Notes: generated by a model not told the origin, from the sequence alone. DNA of 64,000 bases from Enterococcus_E cecorum_C (GCF_052119425.1 NZ_JBQKFH010000004.1:1-64000); one strand, 5' to 3'. Counted from the stretch's first letter, positions 33,739-42,355 are shown. A program made the numbers and translations.

Positions 33739-34935
33739 ATGAAGAAAAAGCTACTATTAAGTGGTTTATTAGTCTTAAACTTTTTCGCGACTCCTCTAGC
33801 TTTAGCAGAGACCATCGATGAAAATATTCAAAACCAAACGAAAAAAATCGAAAACTTGCAGGCTGATCAAAAGAAATTAGCCCAAGAAGTCGAACAATTA
33901 AATAAAAATATCAATAAGTATCAAACAAAATACGATGAAACTTTAGCACAAAAAAATGAGGCTGAAGTCAAAGTCAATGAACTTTCAAAAAAATCAGTTG
34001 AGTTACAAGAAAAGATCGAAAAACGCAGCGAAAAGATTCGAGATTTGGCACGCAGTACGCAATTAAATCAAAAGAGCGACACCATGCTTTCTGCTTTATT
34101 AGAAGCAAAATCAGTCGGTGATTTGGTCAATAAATCATTTGCAATCTTTACCTTTGTCCAAGCCAACCAAAATCTATTGGCCCAACAAGAAGCCGATCAA
34201 AAAGAATTGCAAAAGACTAAAGAACAAGCAGAACAAAATTTGCAAACAATTAATGATAGTATTGCTGATTTACAAAAGACTAATGAACAATTAGTCAACG
34301 CCAAACTTGATTTAAATGTGAAGCAAAACGAATTAAATGCATCCTTAGCAAGTGAACAAGCGAAAAAAGATGAATTTATCAAACAAAAAGAAGCGGCCGA
34401 AAAAGCAAGACAAGAAGCCGCCGCAAAATTAAAAGCTGAACAAGAAGCTGCTGCCCGTGCCCAACAGGAAGCTACCTTCCAAAGCAACTCAACGACTAAT
34501 ACTACTGTTAGCATACCTCAAAGTATGCCTACTGCAAGTAGTGGTTGGAATGCCCCACTTGCTTCTTTAAATGTTTCTAGTGGTTTTGGTTCTCGTCAAG
34601 ATCCAACAGGTTTTTCTGGTACCCAACATGACGGAATCGACTTGACTGGAAGTTATGGTACACCCGTCTTTGCTTCTAGAAGCGGAAGTATCGCAAGCAG
34701 TGGGTATGACCCATCTGCAGGGAACTATATCATCATCAATCATGGCGATGGCTACTACTCATACTATCTACACCTAAGCAGTATCGTTGTCGGTGGTGGT
34801 TCTGTCAGTGCGGGCCAAACAATTGGTCTCATGGGAACAACTGGTAATTCTACCGGTGTACATCTCCACTTTGGTATTGCAACAACTCCAAACTGGCGTG
34901 GATTCGTAAACCCTGCCCCATATATTGGCTTATAA
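33739..34935 (+). CDS. Secreted coiled-coil M23 (LytM) peptidoglycan endopeptidase
   Basis: A 398-residue exported protein. Signal peptide at residues 1 to about 24 (KKKLLLSGLLVLNFF, LALA cleavage). Residues 25-245 form long coiled coils with a PcsB/CwlO-like pattern, including the ARSTQLNQKSDTMLSALLEA segment near 105. A Ser/Thr linker leads to the M23 domain at about 270-398 with the zinc ligands H and D in QHDGIDLTG near 316 and HxH in VHLHFGI near 376, plus LHLSS near 345. All catalytic residues are present. The ATG at 33739 has GGAG 9 bases upstream. It cleaves peptide cross-links during growth or separation, probably controlled through its coiled coil. Single-gene unit. Confidence 0.9.
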   Translation: MKKKLLLSGLLVLNFFATPLALAETIDENIQNQTKKIENLQADQKKLAQEVEQLNKNINKYQTKYDETLAQKNEAEVKVNELSKKSVELQEKIEKRSEKIRDLARSTQLNQKSDTMLSALLEAKSVGDLVNKSFAIFTFVQANQNLLAQQEADQKELQKTKEQAEQNLQTINDSIADLQKTNEQLVNAKLDLNVKQNELNASLASEQAKKDEFIKQKEAAEKARQEAAAKLKAEQEAAARAQQEATFQSNSTTNTTVSIPQSMPTASSGWNAPLASLNVSSGFGSRQDPTGFSGTQHDGIDLTGSYGTPVFASRSGSIASSGYDPSAGNYIIINHGDGYYSYYLHLSSIVVGGGSVSAGQTIGLMGTTGNSTGVHLHFGIATTPNWRGFVNPAPYIGL

Positions 34936-34940
34936 GATAG

Positions 34941-34977
34941 AAACTGCAAATGTCCCTAGGATGTTTGCAGTTTTTTT
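34941..34977 (+). terminator. Intrinsic terminator of the M23 gene
   Basis: AAACTGCAAA (34941-34950) and TTTGCAGTTT (34964-34973) form a 10-bp stem followed by TTTT. Confidence 0.88.
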
Positions 34978-35175
34978 AGCGATAGTATGATTTCAGTTGT
35001 TTTTTGTAAAGTAGGTATAAAACCTTCATTTAGACTTGATTGACACTTCAAGCATACCGATATTTTCGGATGCTTTTTTATTTTGTCTTCCCCCAACTTG
35101 TATAGCCTACTTCATATAAAGTTTACAAGTATTTAACTGAACGAATATAGTTTTATCATTTGTAACATAAGCAAA

Positions 35176-35189
35176 GGTAACGGTTTCTA
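35176..35189. promoter_or_regulatory. cre-like site upstream of the GH65 gene
   Basis: GGTAACGGTTTCTA keeps the AACG-N-TTTC core of a catabolite-response element and lies 28 bp before the -35. CcpA control is plausible for a disaccharide gene. Confidence 0.45.
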
Positions 35190-35216
35190 AAATTGATAAA
35201 CTTTGAAGATTTTTAC

Positions 35217-35245
35217 TTGTCTATCCAAGCAAAATCATTTATAAT
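35217..35245 (+). promoter_or_regulatory. Promoter of the GH65-pgmB operon
   Basis: TTGTCT (35217-35222), 17-base spacer, TATAAT (35240-35245), about 68 bases before the start codon. Confidence 0.75.
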
Positions 35246-35249
35246 CATC

Positions 35250-35261
35250 TTGTATATACAG
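35250..35261. promoter_or_regulatory. TreR-like operator at the transcription start
   Basis: TTGTATATACAG differs from the TreR operator TTGTATATACAA of Bacillus only at the last base. It begins 4 bases after the -10, at the transcription start, where a repressor would block initiation. A treR gene is present at 41.1 kb. Confidence 0.65.
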
Positions 35262-35312
35262 GAAGAAAAGTAGTTGAATCTACAAAAAGCACAATAAGCA
35301 GGAGGACCCTTT

Positions 35313-37943
35313 ATGAAACTCGTAGCAATCTTAATGGATGGCCACAAAGCAACAATTACTCTACCAGACAACCAAGTCCACACCATTGATAACTTGGCAG
35401 AAAATCTAGATGCGTTAAAAACAATTCTAGATGCTGCTGACTTTGTAGGTGGTTATGTGACTGGTTGTGACGAATACTTAGTCCCTACTAACTTTGGAAT
35501 TATGCCTGTCGCTCAATGGATTAGTGAAACTTATAATGTACCTTTTGTCTTTAGCGATGCACAAAACTTTGAAGCAACAGCAAAAGACAATCTTTTCCAA
35601 CTTGCCTACTATGGATTCACACCAGGTAAAGACGAATACTCCATCGAATCCTTATTAACAGTGGGGAATGGTTTTATGGGCTTGCGTGGAACAACCCCTG
35701 AGATGGAAATTTCTGATGACACTTACCCAGCTACTTATTTAGCTAGTCTATATGATGCAGCTACTTCAAAAGTTAGCGGTCATGATGTGGTCAATGAAGA
35801 TTTCGTAAATGCGCCAAATGCACAAAAAATGTATCTTATCATTGACGGACAAAAGGTAGCAATCACCAAAGAAAATGTTACTTATTTCAAACGTCAATTA
35901 AACTTAAAAACTGGATTATTTACAGCTAAAGCCATTCTATCTGTCGGTGACAAACAAATCGCATGTACGACTGAAAAAATTGCAAGCATGGAAAATGTCC
36001 ATGAATACTATGTGCGTTACAGCTTTACACCATTAAACTTTAGCGGTGAAGTCACTTTTGTTAGCGAAATCGATGGCAGCGTCTATAACTATAACGTAGC
36101 AAGATATCGCAGCTTAAATCGCGAACACTTAGATGTCGTAAACACTCAAGCAAAAGCAAACAACGCGGTCTTAGTAGCTAAAACCAAACAATCACAAATC
36201 ACCATCACACAAGCAACACAATTAACCAGTGAAGAAGATTTAACAAACTTAGTCAATGAAACAACGGAACAAAAAGTCTTCCAAAAACTAGTCCTTGCCG
36301 CTAACGAAGGACAAACTTATACCTTTACTAAAGCCGTGGCTGTCTATCAAGATCGTCCAGAAGAAGCAACAACAACCATTGATTTAGACGTATTAAGCTT
36401 TGATACTTTTGAAGAAGCTTACGAAAAATCTGCTCAAGCTTGGCAAAAACTATGGGATAAAGCTGCAATTACCATTCATGGCGATTATATGTCTCAACGC
36501 ATGCTTAATCTTCATACTTTCCATATCTTGGCTTCAGCTAGTCCTAATGGAAATAAAGGGTTGGATGCTTCTGTGACTGCTCGTGGATTACATGGTGAAG
36601 CTTATCGTGGTCATATTTTCTGGGATGAATTATTCATTTTACCATTTTATATCGTGCACTTCCCTGAAACAGCGCGCGAATTATTAATGTATCGTTACCG
36701 TCGTCTAGCTGCGGCGAAAAAAGATGCCCAAAAAGAAGGCTACCAAGGTGCGATGTTCCCTTGGCAAGCAGGGCTATATGGCGATGAACAATCACAATTC
36801 TTACACTTGAACCCAATCAGTGGCGAATGGAAAGAAGACCACAGCCGTCGCCAACGTCACGTATCATTGGCAATCGCTTATAACGTATGGCAATATTTCA
36901 ACAATACGCAAGACTTAGACTTTATGGAAAAATATGGTCTAGAATTAATGTTAGAAATCGCCCACTTCTGGGAAAGTATCTCTATTTGGGATGAAAGCTT
37001 AGATCGCTACTCCATTGAAGGTGTGATGGGACCAGATGAATTCCACGAATCTTATCCAAATGCTGAAAAAGGCGGCTTGAAGAACAACGCTTACACTAAT
37101 ATGATGGTTGTTTGGTTATTCGAACAAATCGCTAGCCTTCAAAAACAATTACCAGCTGAAATTTTTGCAAATGTTCAAGCAAAAACAGGGGTAAACGATG
37201 AATTAATTGCACATATGGGAGAAATCCGTCATCAACTAGCCCTTGAAATTGACCAAGACGGTATCATCGCTCAATACCAAGATTACTTCAAACTAGAAGA
37301 AGTCGATTGGGATCATTACCGTGAAAAATACGGCAACATTTACCGTATGGACCGCATCTTAAACGCTGAAGGCAAATCCGCTGATAGCTATAAAGTTGCA
37401 AAACAAGCGGATAGTTTGATGATTTACTATAACTTCTCTAAAGAAACGGTTGATAACATTTTGAAAGATTTGAACTACCAAGTGCCTGAAGATTATGTGA
37501 AACGTAACTTAGACTACTACTTAGCACGCACTTCACACGGTTCTACTTTATCACGTATCGTCCATGCCCAATTAGGTGCAATGATTGGTGAAAATGATCT
37601 TGCTTGGAAACTTTACCAAGAAGCGCTAAATTCTGATTACCGCGATATCCAAGGAGGAACCACTGCTGAAGGAATCCACGCTGGGGTAATGGCTGCGACT
37701 TTATTCATTCCATTGACAACTTTTGCTGGTATGGATATCCGTCTAAGCGAGCTACACTTCAATCCAAACTTACCAGCACAATGGGATGATATCGCCTTTA
37801 ACATCACTATCCGCGGTATCGACTATCAAGTATTGGTAACGAAAAAAGACATTACTCTTACAGCCAATAAAGACAGCCAATGCTATGTAGGTTCTCAACT
37901 GGTGAAATTACCTAAAGGCCAAGCGGTTACTGTCAACTACTAA
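35313..37943 (+). CDS. Glycoside hydrolase family 65 disaccharide phosphorylase
   Basis: An 876-residue inverting phosphorylase that splits an alpha-glucoside with phosphate to give beta-glucose-1-phosphate. The core starts at about residue 105 (LAYYGFTPGKDEYSIESLLTVGNGFMGLRG). The catalytic acid Glu is in VMGPDEFHES near 573, and the phosphate-binding HGST is near 735. A 100-residue N-terminal extension precedes the core and ordinary maltose phosphorylases (about 750 residues) lack it. The next gene is beta-phosphoglucomutase, which consumes the product. The substrate is not fixed by sequence: maltose, trehalose and their 6-phosphates are the options. The TreR-like operator favours trehalose or trehalose-6-phosphate (inference). 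AGGAGG is 9 bases upstream. Confidence 0.88.
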   Translation: MKLVAILMDGHKATITLPDNQVHTIDNLAENLDALKTILDAADFVGGYVTGCDEYLVPTNFGIMPVAQWISETYNVPFVFSDAQNFEATAKDNLFQLAYYGFTPGKDEYSIESLLTVGNGFMGLRGTTPEMEISDDTYPATYLASLYDAATSKVSGHDVVNEDFVNAPNAQKMYLIIDGQKVAITKENVTYFKRQLNLKTGLFTAKAILSVGDKQIACTTEKIASMENVHEYYVRYSFTPLNFSGEVTFVSEIDGSVYNYNVARYRSLNREHLDVVNTQAKANNAVLVAKTKQSQITITQATQLTSEEDLTNLVNETTEQKVFQKLVLAANEGQTYTFTKAVAVYQDRPEEATTTIDLDVLSFDTFEEAYEKSAQAWQKLWDKAAITIHGDYMSQRMLNLHTFHILASASPNGNKGLDASVTARGLHGEAYRGHIFWDELFILPFYIVHFPETARELLMYRYRRLAAAKKDAQKEGYQGAMFPWQAGLYGDEQSQFLHLNPISGEWKEDHSRRQRHVSLAIAYNVWQYFNNTQDLDFMEKYGLELMLEIAHFWESISIWDESLDRYSIEGVMGPDEFHESYPNAEKGGLKNNAYTNMMVVWLFEQIASLQKQLPAEIFANVQAKTGVNDELIAHMGEIRHQLALEIDQDGIIAQYQDYFKLEEVDWDHYREKYGNIYRMDRILNAEGKSADSYKVAKQADSLMIYYNFSKETVDNILKDLNYQVPEDYVKRNLDYYLARTSHGSTLSRIVHAQLGAMIGENDLAWKLYQEALNSDYRDIQGGTTAEGIHAGVMAATLFIPLTTFAGMDIRLSELHFNPNLPAQWDDIAFNITIRGIDYQVLVTKKDITLTANKDSQCYVGSQLVKLPKGQAVTVNY

Positions 37944-37950
37944 AAATTTA

Positions 37951-37974
37951 CTCAGGTAGGTCTACTTACCTGAG
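37951..37974 (+). promoter_or_regulatory. Intercistronic hairpin between the GH65 gene and pgmB
   Basis: CTCAGGTA (37951-37958) and TACCTGAG (37967-37974) form a perfect stem without a T run. It may stabilise or partly terminate the message. Confidence 0.55.
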
Positions 37975-38010
37975 TCTACTTTAAAAAATATAGAAAACGA
38001 GGGACAAATC

Positions 38011-38658
38011 ATGAAAGGTTTTGTATTTGATTTAGATGGCGTGATTACTGACACTGCCAAATACCACTACGAAGCATGGAAAGCACTTGCTGATAAATTA
38101 GGCATTGAAATCGACTTAAAATTCAATGAACAATTAAAAGGAATTAGCCGCATGGATTCACTTGAACGTATCCTAGCTCACGGCAACCAACAAGATAAAT
38201 ATACACAAGAACAAAAAGAAGCTTTAGCCGCTGAAAAGAATGAAGCTTATGTACAATTATTACAAAACTTAACACCAGCGGACCTATTACCTGGTGTCAA
38301 AGCATTTTTATTAGAAGCGAAAGAAAAAAATATGCCATGTGCGATTGCCTCAGCTTCTAAAAATGCCCCATTCATCTTGGAAAAATTAGGGGTTATTGAT
38401 TTATTTGACGCGATTGTCGATCCTGCTACTTTAACCAAAGGCAAACCAGATCCAGAAATCTTCGTGAAAGCCGCAGAAAGCATCGGCATCAAACCAGAAG
38501 AAGCGATTGGATTTGAAGACGCACAAGCTGGTATCGCAGGTATCAAAGCTTGTGGCATGTACGCAATCGGCATCCTAGCTGGCGAACCACTAGACCAAGC
38601 CGACCGCACCGTGCATACTTTAGATGAATTAAACATGGATGAATTAATCGCCTTATAA
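38011..38658 (+). CDS. pgmB: Beta-phosphoglucomutase
   Basis: A 215-residue HAD-family enzyme converting beta-glucose-1-phosphate to glucose-6-phosphate. The nucleophile motif FDLDGVITDTA is at residues 6-16 (Asp8 and the acid/base Asp10), the cap contains LKGISRMDSLERIL near 42-55, the Ser of motif II is in AIASASKN near 112, Lys in KGKPDPEIF near 142 and the metal Asp pair in GFEDAQAGI near 167. Length matches Lactococcus PgmB. It follows the GH65 gene by 67 bp on the same transcript and completes phosphorolysis by feeding glycolysis. Confidence 0.95.
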   Translation: MKGFVFDLDGVITDTAKYHYEAWKALADKLGIEIDLKFNEQLKGISRMDSLERILAHGNQQDKYTQEQKEALAAEKNEAYVQLLQNLTPADLLPGVKAFLLEAKEKNMPCAIASASKNAPFILEKLGVIDLFDAIVDPATLTKGKPDPEIFVKAAESIGIKPEEAIGFEDAQAGIAGIKACGMYAIGILAGEPLDQADRTVHTLDELNMDELIAL

Positions 38659-38661
38659 TAC

Positions 38662-38700
38662 AAAAAAAGAGAACTGTTCATTTGCGAGCAGTTCTTTTTT
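38662..38700 (+). terminator. Intrinsic terminator of the GH65-pgmB operon
   Basis: GAACTG (38671-38676) and CAGTTC (38689-38694), extended by flanking A and T runs, form the stem; TTTTTT follows. Confidence 0.82.
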
Positions 38701-38759
38701 GGTTTAAATCAGCTAATTTTAGCCAACTTTAGGTCTTATACTTTGGAGCACGCACGAAT

Positions 38760-38828
38760 CTATTTGATAATTTTTGTTGATTTTTAGCAAATAGAATGAA
38801 TTGCTTGGTGCAGATGTAGACCAAGCAA
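38760..38828. other. Two adjacent hairpins in a non-coding gap
   Basis: CTATTTG (38760-38766) pairs with CAAATAG (38788-38794), and immediately after it TTGCTTGGT (38801-38809) pairs with ACCAAGCAA (38820-38828). No gene, promoter or T run accounts for them. They could be a small structured RNA or repeat remnant. Confidence 0.4.
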
Positions 38829-38900
38829 AACGAAAAAATAAGGTATATGTCAATTATGATTTATGACGCGCCTTAGGATAATGAACGTTCATCGGCACGC

Positions 38901-38944
38901 AAAAAAGAGGTCTTTCCTATCATTCTAGGAAAAACCTCTTTTTT
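38901..38944. terminator. Terminator of the Apf-like gene
   Basis: AAAAAAGAGGT (38901-38911) pairs with ACCTCTTTTTT (38934-38944), with an inner CCTA/TAGG stem. Both strands end in T runs. Confidence 0.88.
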
Positions 38945-38956
38945 ATTTATTCAATT

Positions 38957-39559
38957 TTAATACCAACCATGTGTTAACCAGAATTGTTGGGCATTTTCCC
39001 ATGAGCCATAACGATTTGCAACATAGTTATCGGCCACACGTTCTTGGTTTGCTGGGGAATAATCGCCATTTAAGTAACTAGAATCTAATTGATAACGACC
39101 ATAGTAGCGACCATTTTGTGCTGTATAGCTACCACCTGATTCTTTTTGGGCAATCCATTCTTTGGCACTTGAACTAGTTCCTGTATAAGTAGTCGTGCTT
39201 TGTGCTTGCGTATTTGTAGTATTTGTTGATGCAGCAGGTGCAGTTGTTTGACTTGTGGTATTAGTTGTCACATTTGCAACCTCTACTTCACCTAGCAAGA
39301 TTTCATTTACTTTATCTTGTACTTTTTGTGGATCATATTTTTGTGCCTTTAGATAATCTACACGAGCTTTTCCAGTTGGAATCTTTGTCTTACCATCTTC
39401 TTCAAAACCATTGATAACTAATAAAGCTTTTTTCGTAATGGCTTCCTCTGAAGTTGTATCCTTTGTTTCATCGGCATGTGCATATAGTGGTGCATTGAAA
39501 AATAGCAAACCTGCTAAAACTGTTGTAAGGGAAATTAATTTTAAATTTTTTTGAATCAT
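38957..39559 (-). CDS. Secreted Apf-like protein (aggregation-promoting factor/transglycosylase-like)
   Basis: A 200-residue exported protein. Signal peptide at residues 1 to about 29 (hydrophobic core, YAHADE end). Residues 30-125 are a mixed linker ending in a Thr/Gln/Ala-rich run. The C-terminal 65 residues are the Apf-type domain: SAKEWIAQKESGGSYTAQNG, YYGRYQLDSSYLNGDYSPANQ, VADNYVANRYGSW and FWLTHGWY, with the catalytic-type Glu in KESGGSY. Such proteins are secreted or loosely wall-bound in lactobacilli and enterococci, and affect cell shape or aggregation. AAAGGACAG is about 7 bases upstream. Single-gene unit. Confidence 0.85.
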   Translation of the reverse strand: MIQKNLKLISLTTVLAGLLFFNAPLYAHADETKDTTSEEAITKKALLVINGFEEDGKTKIPTGKARVDYLKAQKYDPQKVQDKVNEILLGEVEVANVTTNTTSQTTAPAASTNTTNTQAQSTTTYTGTSSSAKEWIAQKESGGSYTAQNGRYYGRYQLDSSYLNGDYSPANQERVADNYVANRYGSWENAQQFWLTHGWY

Positions 39560-39871
39560 TTCATCTGTCCTTTCAAAATATTCTATGTTTGCTTATTCAA
39601 AAACTTTTCTGAATAGGCTCTGATTCATGAATACTATGATAGTACAAATTTTCATTTCATAGGTTAAGTAAATATTTTCGCCTGACTAAGTTTTCATGAT
39701 AAGCATTACTTGAAATTATCTTTGATTACAGATGATTAAAGGATTTTACAAGTTGTAACAATCTGTGTCTGCAAAACACTTATTAGCTGAACGAAAACTC
39801 ATTTAACGTAATAGATTCTCTGCAACAAAAAACCTTCCTACCATTTTCTAGGTAAGAAGGTTCCTATCCGC
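39560..39871. other. Intergenic region upstream of the Apf-like gene
   Basis: About 310 bp, AT-rich, with no gene. It should hold the apf promoter on the minus strand, but no pair with a 17-base spacer stood out. A GATTACA/TGTAACAATC inverted element spans about 39724-39768. The terminator of the next gene lies at 39831-39862. Confidence 0.5.
39831..39862 (-). terminator. Terminator of the ECF S-component gene
   Basis: AACCTTCCTACC (39831-39842) pairs with GGTAAGAAGGTT (39851-39862) with one G-U pair on the minus-strand RNA, followed by TTTTTTG. Confidence 0.82.
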
Positions 39872-40450
39872 TTATCTACTGACCCTTAAATTTGAAAAAA
39901 GACGTCTTACTGTTTGTGACTCACTTAACCAAGAAACAAGCAAGCAAGATAATATTTTGTCAATGATGCCATCTGAAAAAGCTCCAGTATAAGATGAGAA
40001 GTAGCGACTAAGCCCACCTGCTCGCATGGTAAAAACCAAGGCATCGGTTAATGTTCTCGTCGTACCATTAAATCCATCGTACAATACTAAACGCACGGCA
40101 GCACTTACAAAAGAGCCGAAAAAGACAATCAATACTCCGGTTAATATCGCTCGTTTATAGCCAAAACCGCTTCTAGATGCCAAGTGTGCCACCAGAGCAA
40201 TCGTCAAACTCACTAGACCAAAAGGAAGCGCTAGTGGACCATGAATCACCGCTAAGACAATATTAGTTCCAATCCCCGTTAGCAACCCATAACGCAACGG
40301 GAAATTCACTGCCACAAAAATCGTACCTATTGCATCTAAAAATAGCAATGGGATATGCGTATAAGTCACTACTGAACCTAAAATGACATTCATACCAATG
40401 GCCAATGCACAAAAAATCAGTATTTGCAATTGATTCTTTTCCTTATTCAC
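39872..40450 (-). CDS. ECF transporter S component (substrate unknown)
   Basis: A 192-residue membrane protein with about six hydrophobic segments, of the size and topology of substrate-binding S components in ECF vitamin transporters. Near residue 33 the stretch IPLLFLDAIGTIFVAVNFPLRYG, followed by GTNIVLAVIHGP, is typical of this fold. Such a subunit would use the shared EcfA1A2T module encoded elsewhere. It begins at a GTG with GAGGAAA upstream. No riboswitch-like leader was seen that would betray its ligand. It resembles the CD3073-type group in pattern; no vitamin can be assigned. Confidence 0.72.
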   Translation of the reverse strand: MNKEKNQLQILIFCALAIGMNVILGSVVTYTHIPLLFLDAIGTIFVAVNFPLRYGLLTGIGTNIVLAVIHGPLALPFGLVSLTIALVAHLASRSGFGYKRAILTGVLIVFFGSFVSAAVRLVLYDGFNGTTRTLTDALVFTMRAGGLSRYFSSYTGAFSDGIIDKILSCLLVSWLSESQTVRRLFSNLRVSR

Positions 40451-40683
40451 TTTTTATTTCCTCACATAAAATTTTAGATAAACTCTCCCCAAAACGAATT
40501 TACCTGTCATTATTTTAGCACAACTATGTTATATTGGAAATATATTTGCTTTAAATTTGAACAATTTACAAGCTTTGTCTTATCAACATTTTCAGGAATA
40601 ATTAAACCATTGAATACGAATACAAATTTTGTGCACAAACGTTATATAAGATTTGTTTTTATAGCATTTTTTCCATACAAAAA

Positions 40684-40710
40684 CACCAATCCAAAAAGCT
40701 CAGATTGGTG
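40684..40710 (-). terminator. Terminator after the treR-linked membrane gene
   Basis: CACCAATC (40684-40691) and GATTGGTG (40703-40710) pair perfectly, followed on the minus strand by TTTTTGTATGG. Confidence 0.8.
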
Positions 40711-40721
40711 CAAGTAACAAA

Positions 40722-41093
40722 CTAAAATAACACTGGCAACATCATCAGGAAAATGGCAAGCATGAGGCCAAACCAAATATATTTGCCTAGGCGATGATAA
40801 GGATTAATGGTAAAGCCAATACCGATTGCTTTCGGTACAAAAAGAGGCGCATTCTCATCGAAAATTCCTTGATAGTAGTATTTGGCTAACTTATAGGCCA
40901 TCACTAATATCACTTCGGTAAGTAACATCAAAGTGACCGTTACCACTTTCCCTAACCAAATGGGTGCATCAGCTGGTACAAGGGGCAATAATACCGTAAT
41001 ACCAATAAGCACGACTAATAGTCCCATCATCCAATACATGTAGGTTTTGACCTTCGCATCTTTCACATTTTGTTTCATTTTTTGTTCTGCCAT
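40722..41093 (-). CDS. Membrane protein downstream of treR, unknown
   Basis: A 123-residue protein with three hydrophobic segments (about 18-38, 45-67 and 100-121) and a conserved-looking loop PLFVPKAIGIGFTINPYHRLGKYIWFG. I do not recognise the family. The ATG at 41093 has GAAGGG 6-9 bases upstream; the ATG six bases earlier is nearly on top of that site. It lies 40 bp after treR on the same strand and ends at a terminator, so it is probably cotranscribed with treR. The context suggests nothing more specific. Confidence 0.65.
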   Translation of the reverse strand: MAEQKMKQNVKDAKVKTYMYWMMGLLVVLIGITVLLPLVPADAPIWLGKVVTVTLMLLTEVILVMAYKLAKYYYQGIFDENAPLFVPKAIGIGFTINPYHRLGKYIWFGLMLAIFLMMLPVLF

Positions 41094-41133
41094 CTTCATC
41101 CCTTCATTTCTTTCAAAACAGAACAGCAATTGC

Positions 41134-41856
41134 CTATTTTTGAGTCTTAGTCCGACGCGCAAAGTCCACAAAACGGAATTTGTCTAGGCGATGAATGGAT
41201 TCGGTATATTCAAAACAACGCATATCGTATAGGTAAACCAAGCTTCGGACCGCAACCACATGACGATCATCTAGCGTTAAATTTAATAAATCACGAATTT
41301 CTTTTGAAGCTGTATCAACCGTAATTTCCTTTTGCGCATAGGAAATCTCCAGGCCTAAATCTTCTTCAAAATAACGATAAATCGACTCAGCCACCCGATC
41401 TTTCGGCAACGTTGGAATAATCGAAGCATCTAGATAATCAATATCAATAATGGAAGGCTCGCCATTAATTAAGCGGCGACGAACCAATTTCCACACCTCA
41501 GCAGCAACGGGCCAACCTGTCTTTTCACTTAAATCAGGAGAAACCGCAATTTTTTTAATCGAAATGACCTCGGTCTGACTCTCCATATTGAATTTATCTT
41601 GTAATTCTTTAAAACTCGTCAATCCTGAAATTGGAAAATCAAAGCGATGTAAGTCTAAAACAATCGAGCCTTTGCCTTGCTTTTTCTGAATATAGCCCGC
41701 ATTACGCAAGAGACTCAACGCCTTTCGTACGGTTTCACGGGAGACATGATATTTTTCCATCATTTGACTTTCGCTAGGCAATAAAGTATTTGCTGGATAA
41801 ACGCCATTTAAAATTTTTTGTTCTAAATCGGCAAAAATCTCTTTAAATTTATTCAT
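41134..41856 (-). CDS. treR: Trehalose operon repressor, GntR family
   Basis: A 240-residue GntR/UTRA regulator. The winged helix is residues 1-70 (FADLEQKILNGVYPANTLLPS, YHVSRETVRKALSLLRNAGYI, KKQGKGSIVLD), and the UTRA domain follows. It carries the features of TreR: FPISGLTSFKEL near 75, IYRYFEEDLGLEISYAQKEI near 157-176 and the ending ESIHRLDKFRFVDFARR near 220. In Bacillus it binds trehalose-6-phosphate as inducer. There is no tre PTS or phosphotrehalase next to it; the nearest TreR-like operator is in front of the GH65 gene at 35.25 kb. GAGGG lies about 6 bases upstream of the ATG. Confidence 0.88.
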   Translation of the reverse strand: MNKFKEIFADLEQKILNGVYPANTLLPSESQMMEKYHVSRETVRKALSLLRNAGYIQKKQGKGSIVLDLHRFDFPISGLTSFKELQDKFNMESQTEVISIKKIAVSPDLSEKTGWPVAAEVWKLVRRRLINGEPSIIDIDYLDASIIPTLPKDRVAESIYRYFEEDLGLEISYAQKEITVDTASKEIRDLLNLTLDDRHVVAVRSLVYLYDMRCFEYTESIHRLDKFRFVDFARRTKTQK

Positions 41857-42065
41857 TCTAATCCCTCAAAATTAATCTTTTTTAAAGTAATTTCTAATAC
41901 TTATTATAATAAGGCAAATAACTGGTGTAAATAGACAAGTCTTGAAATTAAGTGTCTTTTAGGAAATTTTGTGTTAATGTAAATAAAAAGTTTCCCAAAA
42001 AATGCTAGCGTACTTGAAGTTTACTTTTGAACAATCTGAAAACCTACTATGGAAGGATGATGAAC

Positions 42066-42305
42066 ATGCGGATTCTCGTCTATAAAGATGGCGAACTAGA
42101 TGGAATCGCCTATAAAGAAACCAACGAATATGTAAAAGCAAAAGAACATTCTTTTTTTGAACGTCTCACTAATATCCCTGTGAACTACCTGATTATCGAA
42201 AAGTTCATTCTATTTCGTGAACGCATTACCTCTTTAGACCAAATGAAATACGATGGTCGCGCATGTGGGGATATGTATCGCTTTGTTGTTGAACATGATA
42301 AATAA
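42066..42305 (+). CDS. Small conserved-looking protein, unknown
   Basis: A 79-residue protein (MRILVYKDGELDGIAYKE...) of balanced composition, soluble in appearance, with alternating strand-like and charged segments. The ATG at 42066 has GGAAGGA about 8 bases upstream; two ATG triplets just before it are nearer to that site. It has its own terminator. I do not recognise the family. It sits divergently from treR with a gap of about 210 bp. Confidence 0.6.
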   Translation: MRILVYKDGELDGIAYKETNEYVKAKEHSFFERLTNIPVNYLIIEKFILFRERITSLDQMKYDGRACGDMYRFVVEHDK

Positions 42306-42307
42306 AC

Positions 42308-42355
42308 AAAACAGTGTCTAACCAATTCTCATGTAGAAATGGTGGACACTGTTTT
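42308..42355. terminator. Bidirectional terminator
   Basis: AAAACAGTGTC (42308-42318) and GACACTGTTTT (42345-42355) pair perfectly with an inner CCA/TGG step. It ends the small gene and the convergent HAD gene. Confidence 0.85.

Larger units (their letters stand above)
34936..35312. other. Intergenic region before the GH65 gene
   Basis: About 380 bp. It contains the M23 gene's terminator, a second hairpin AAGCAT-CCGA...TCGG-ATGCTT with a T run (35050-35078), and then the cre-like site, promoter and TreR-like operator of the GH65 gene. I saw no gene. Confidence 0.65.

Noticed and set aside
39720..39770. WalR-like pair TGTTAC/TGTAAA upstream of the Apf-like gene
   Set aside because: The two halves are 10 bases apart from start to start instead of the 11 expected for WalR, so it is not called.
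40451..40560. Possible riboswitch before the ECF S-component gene
   Set aside because: The leader is short and AT-rich with no stable multi-stem structure.
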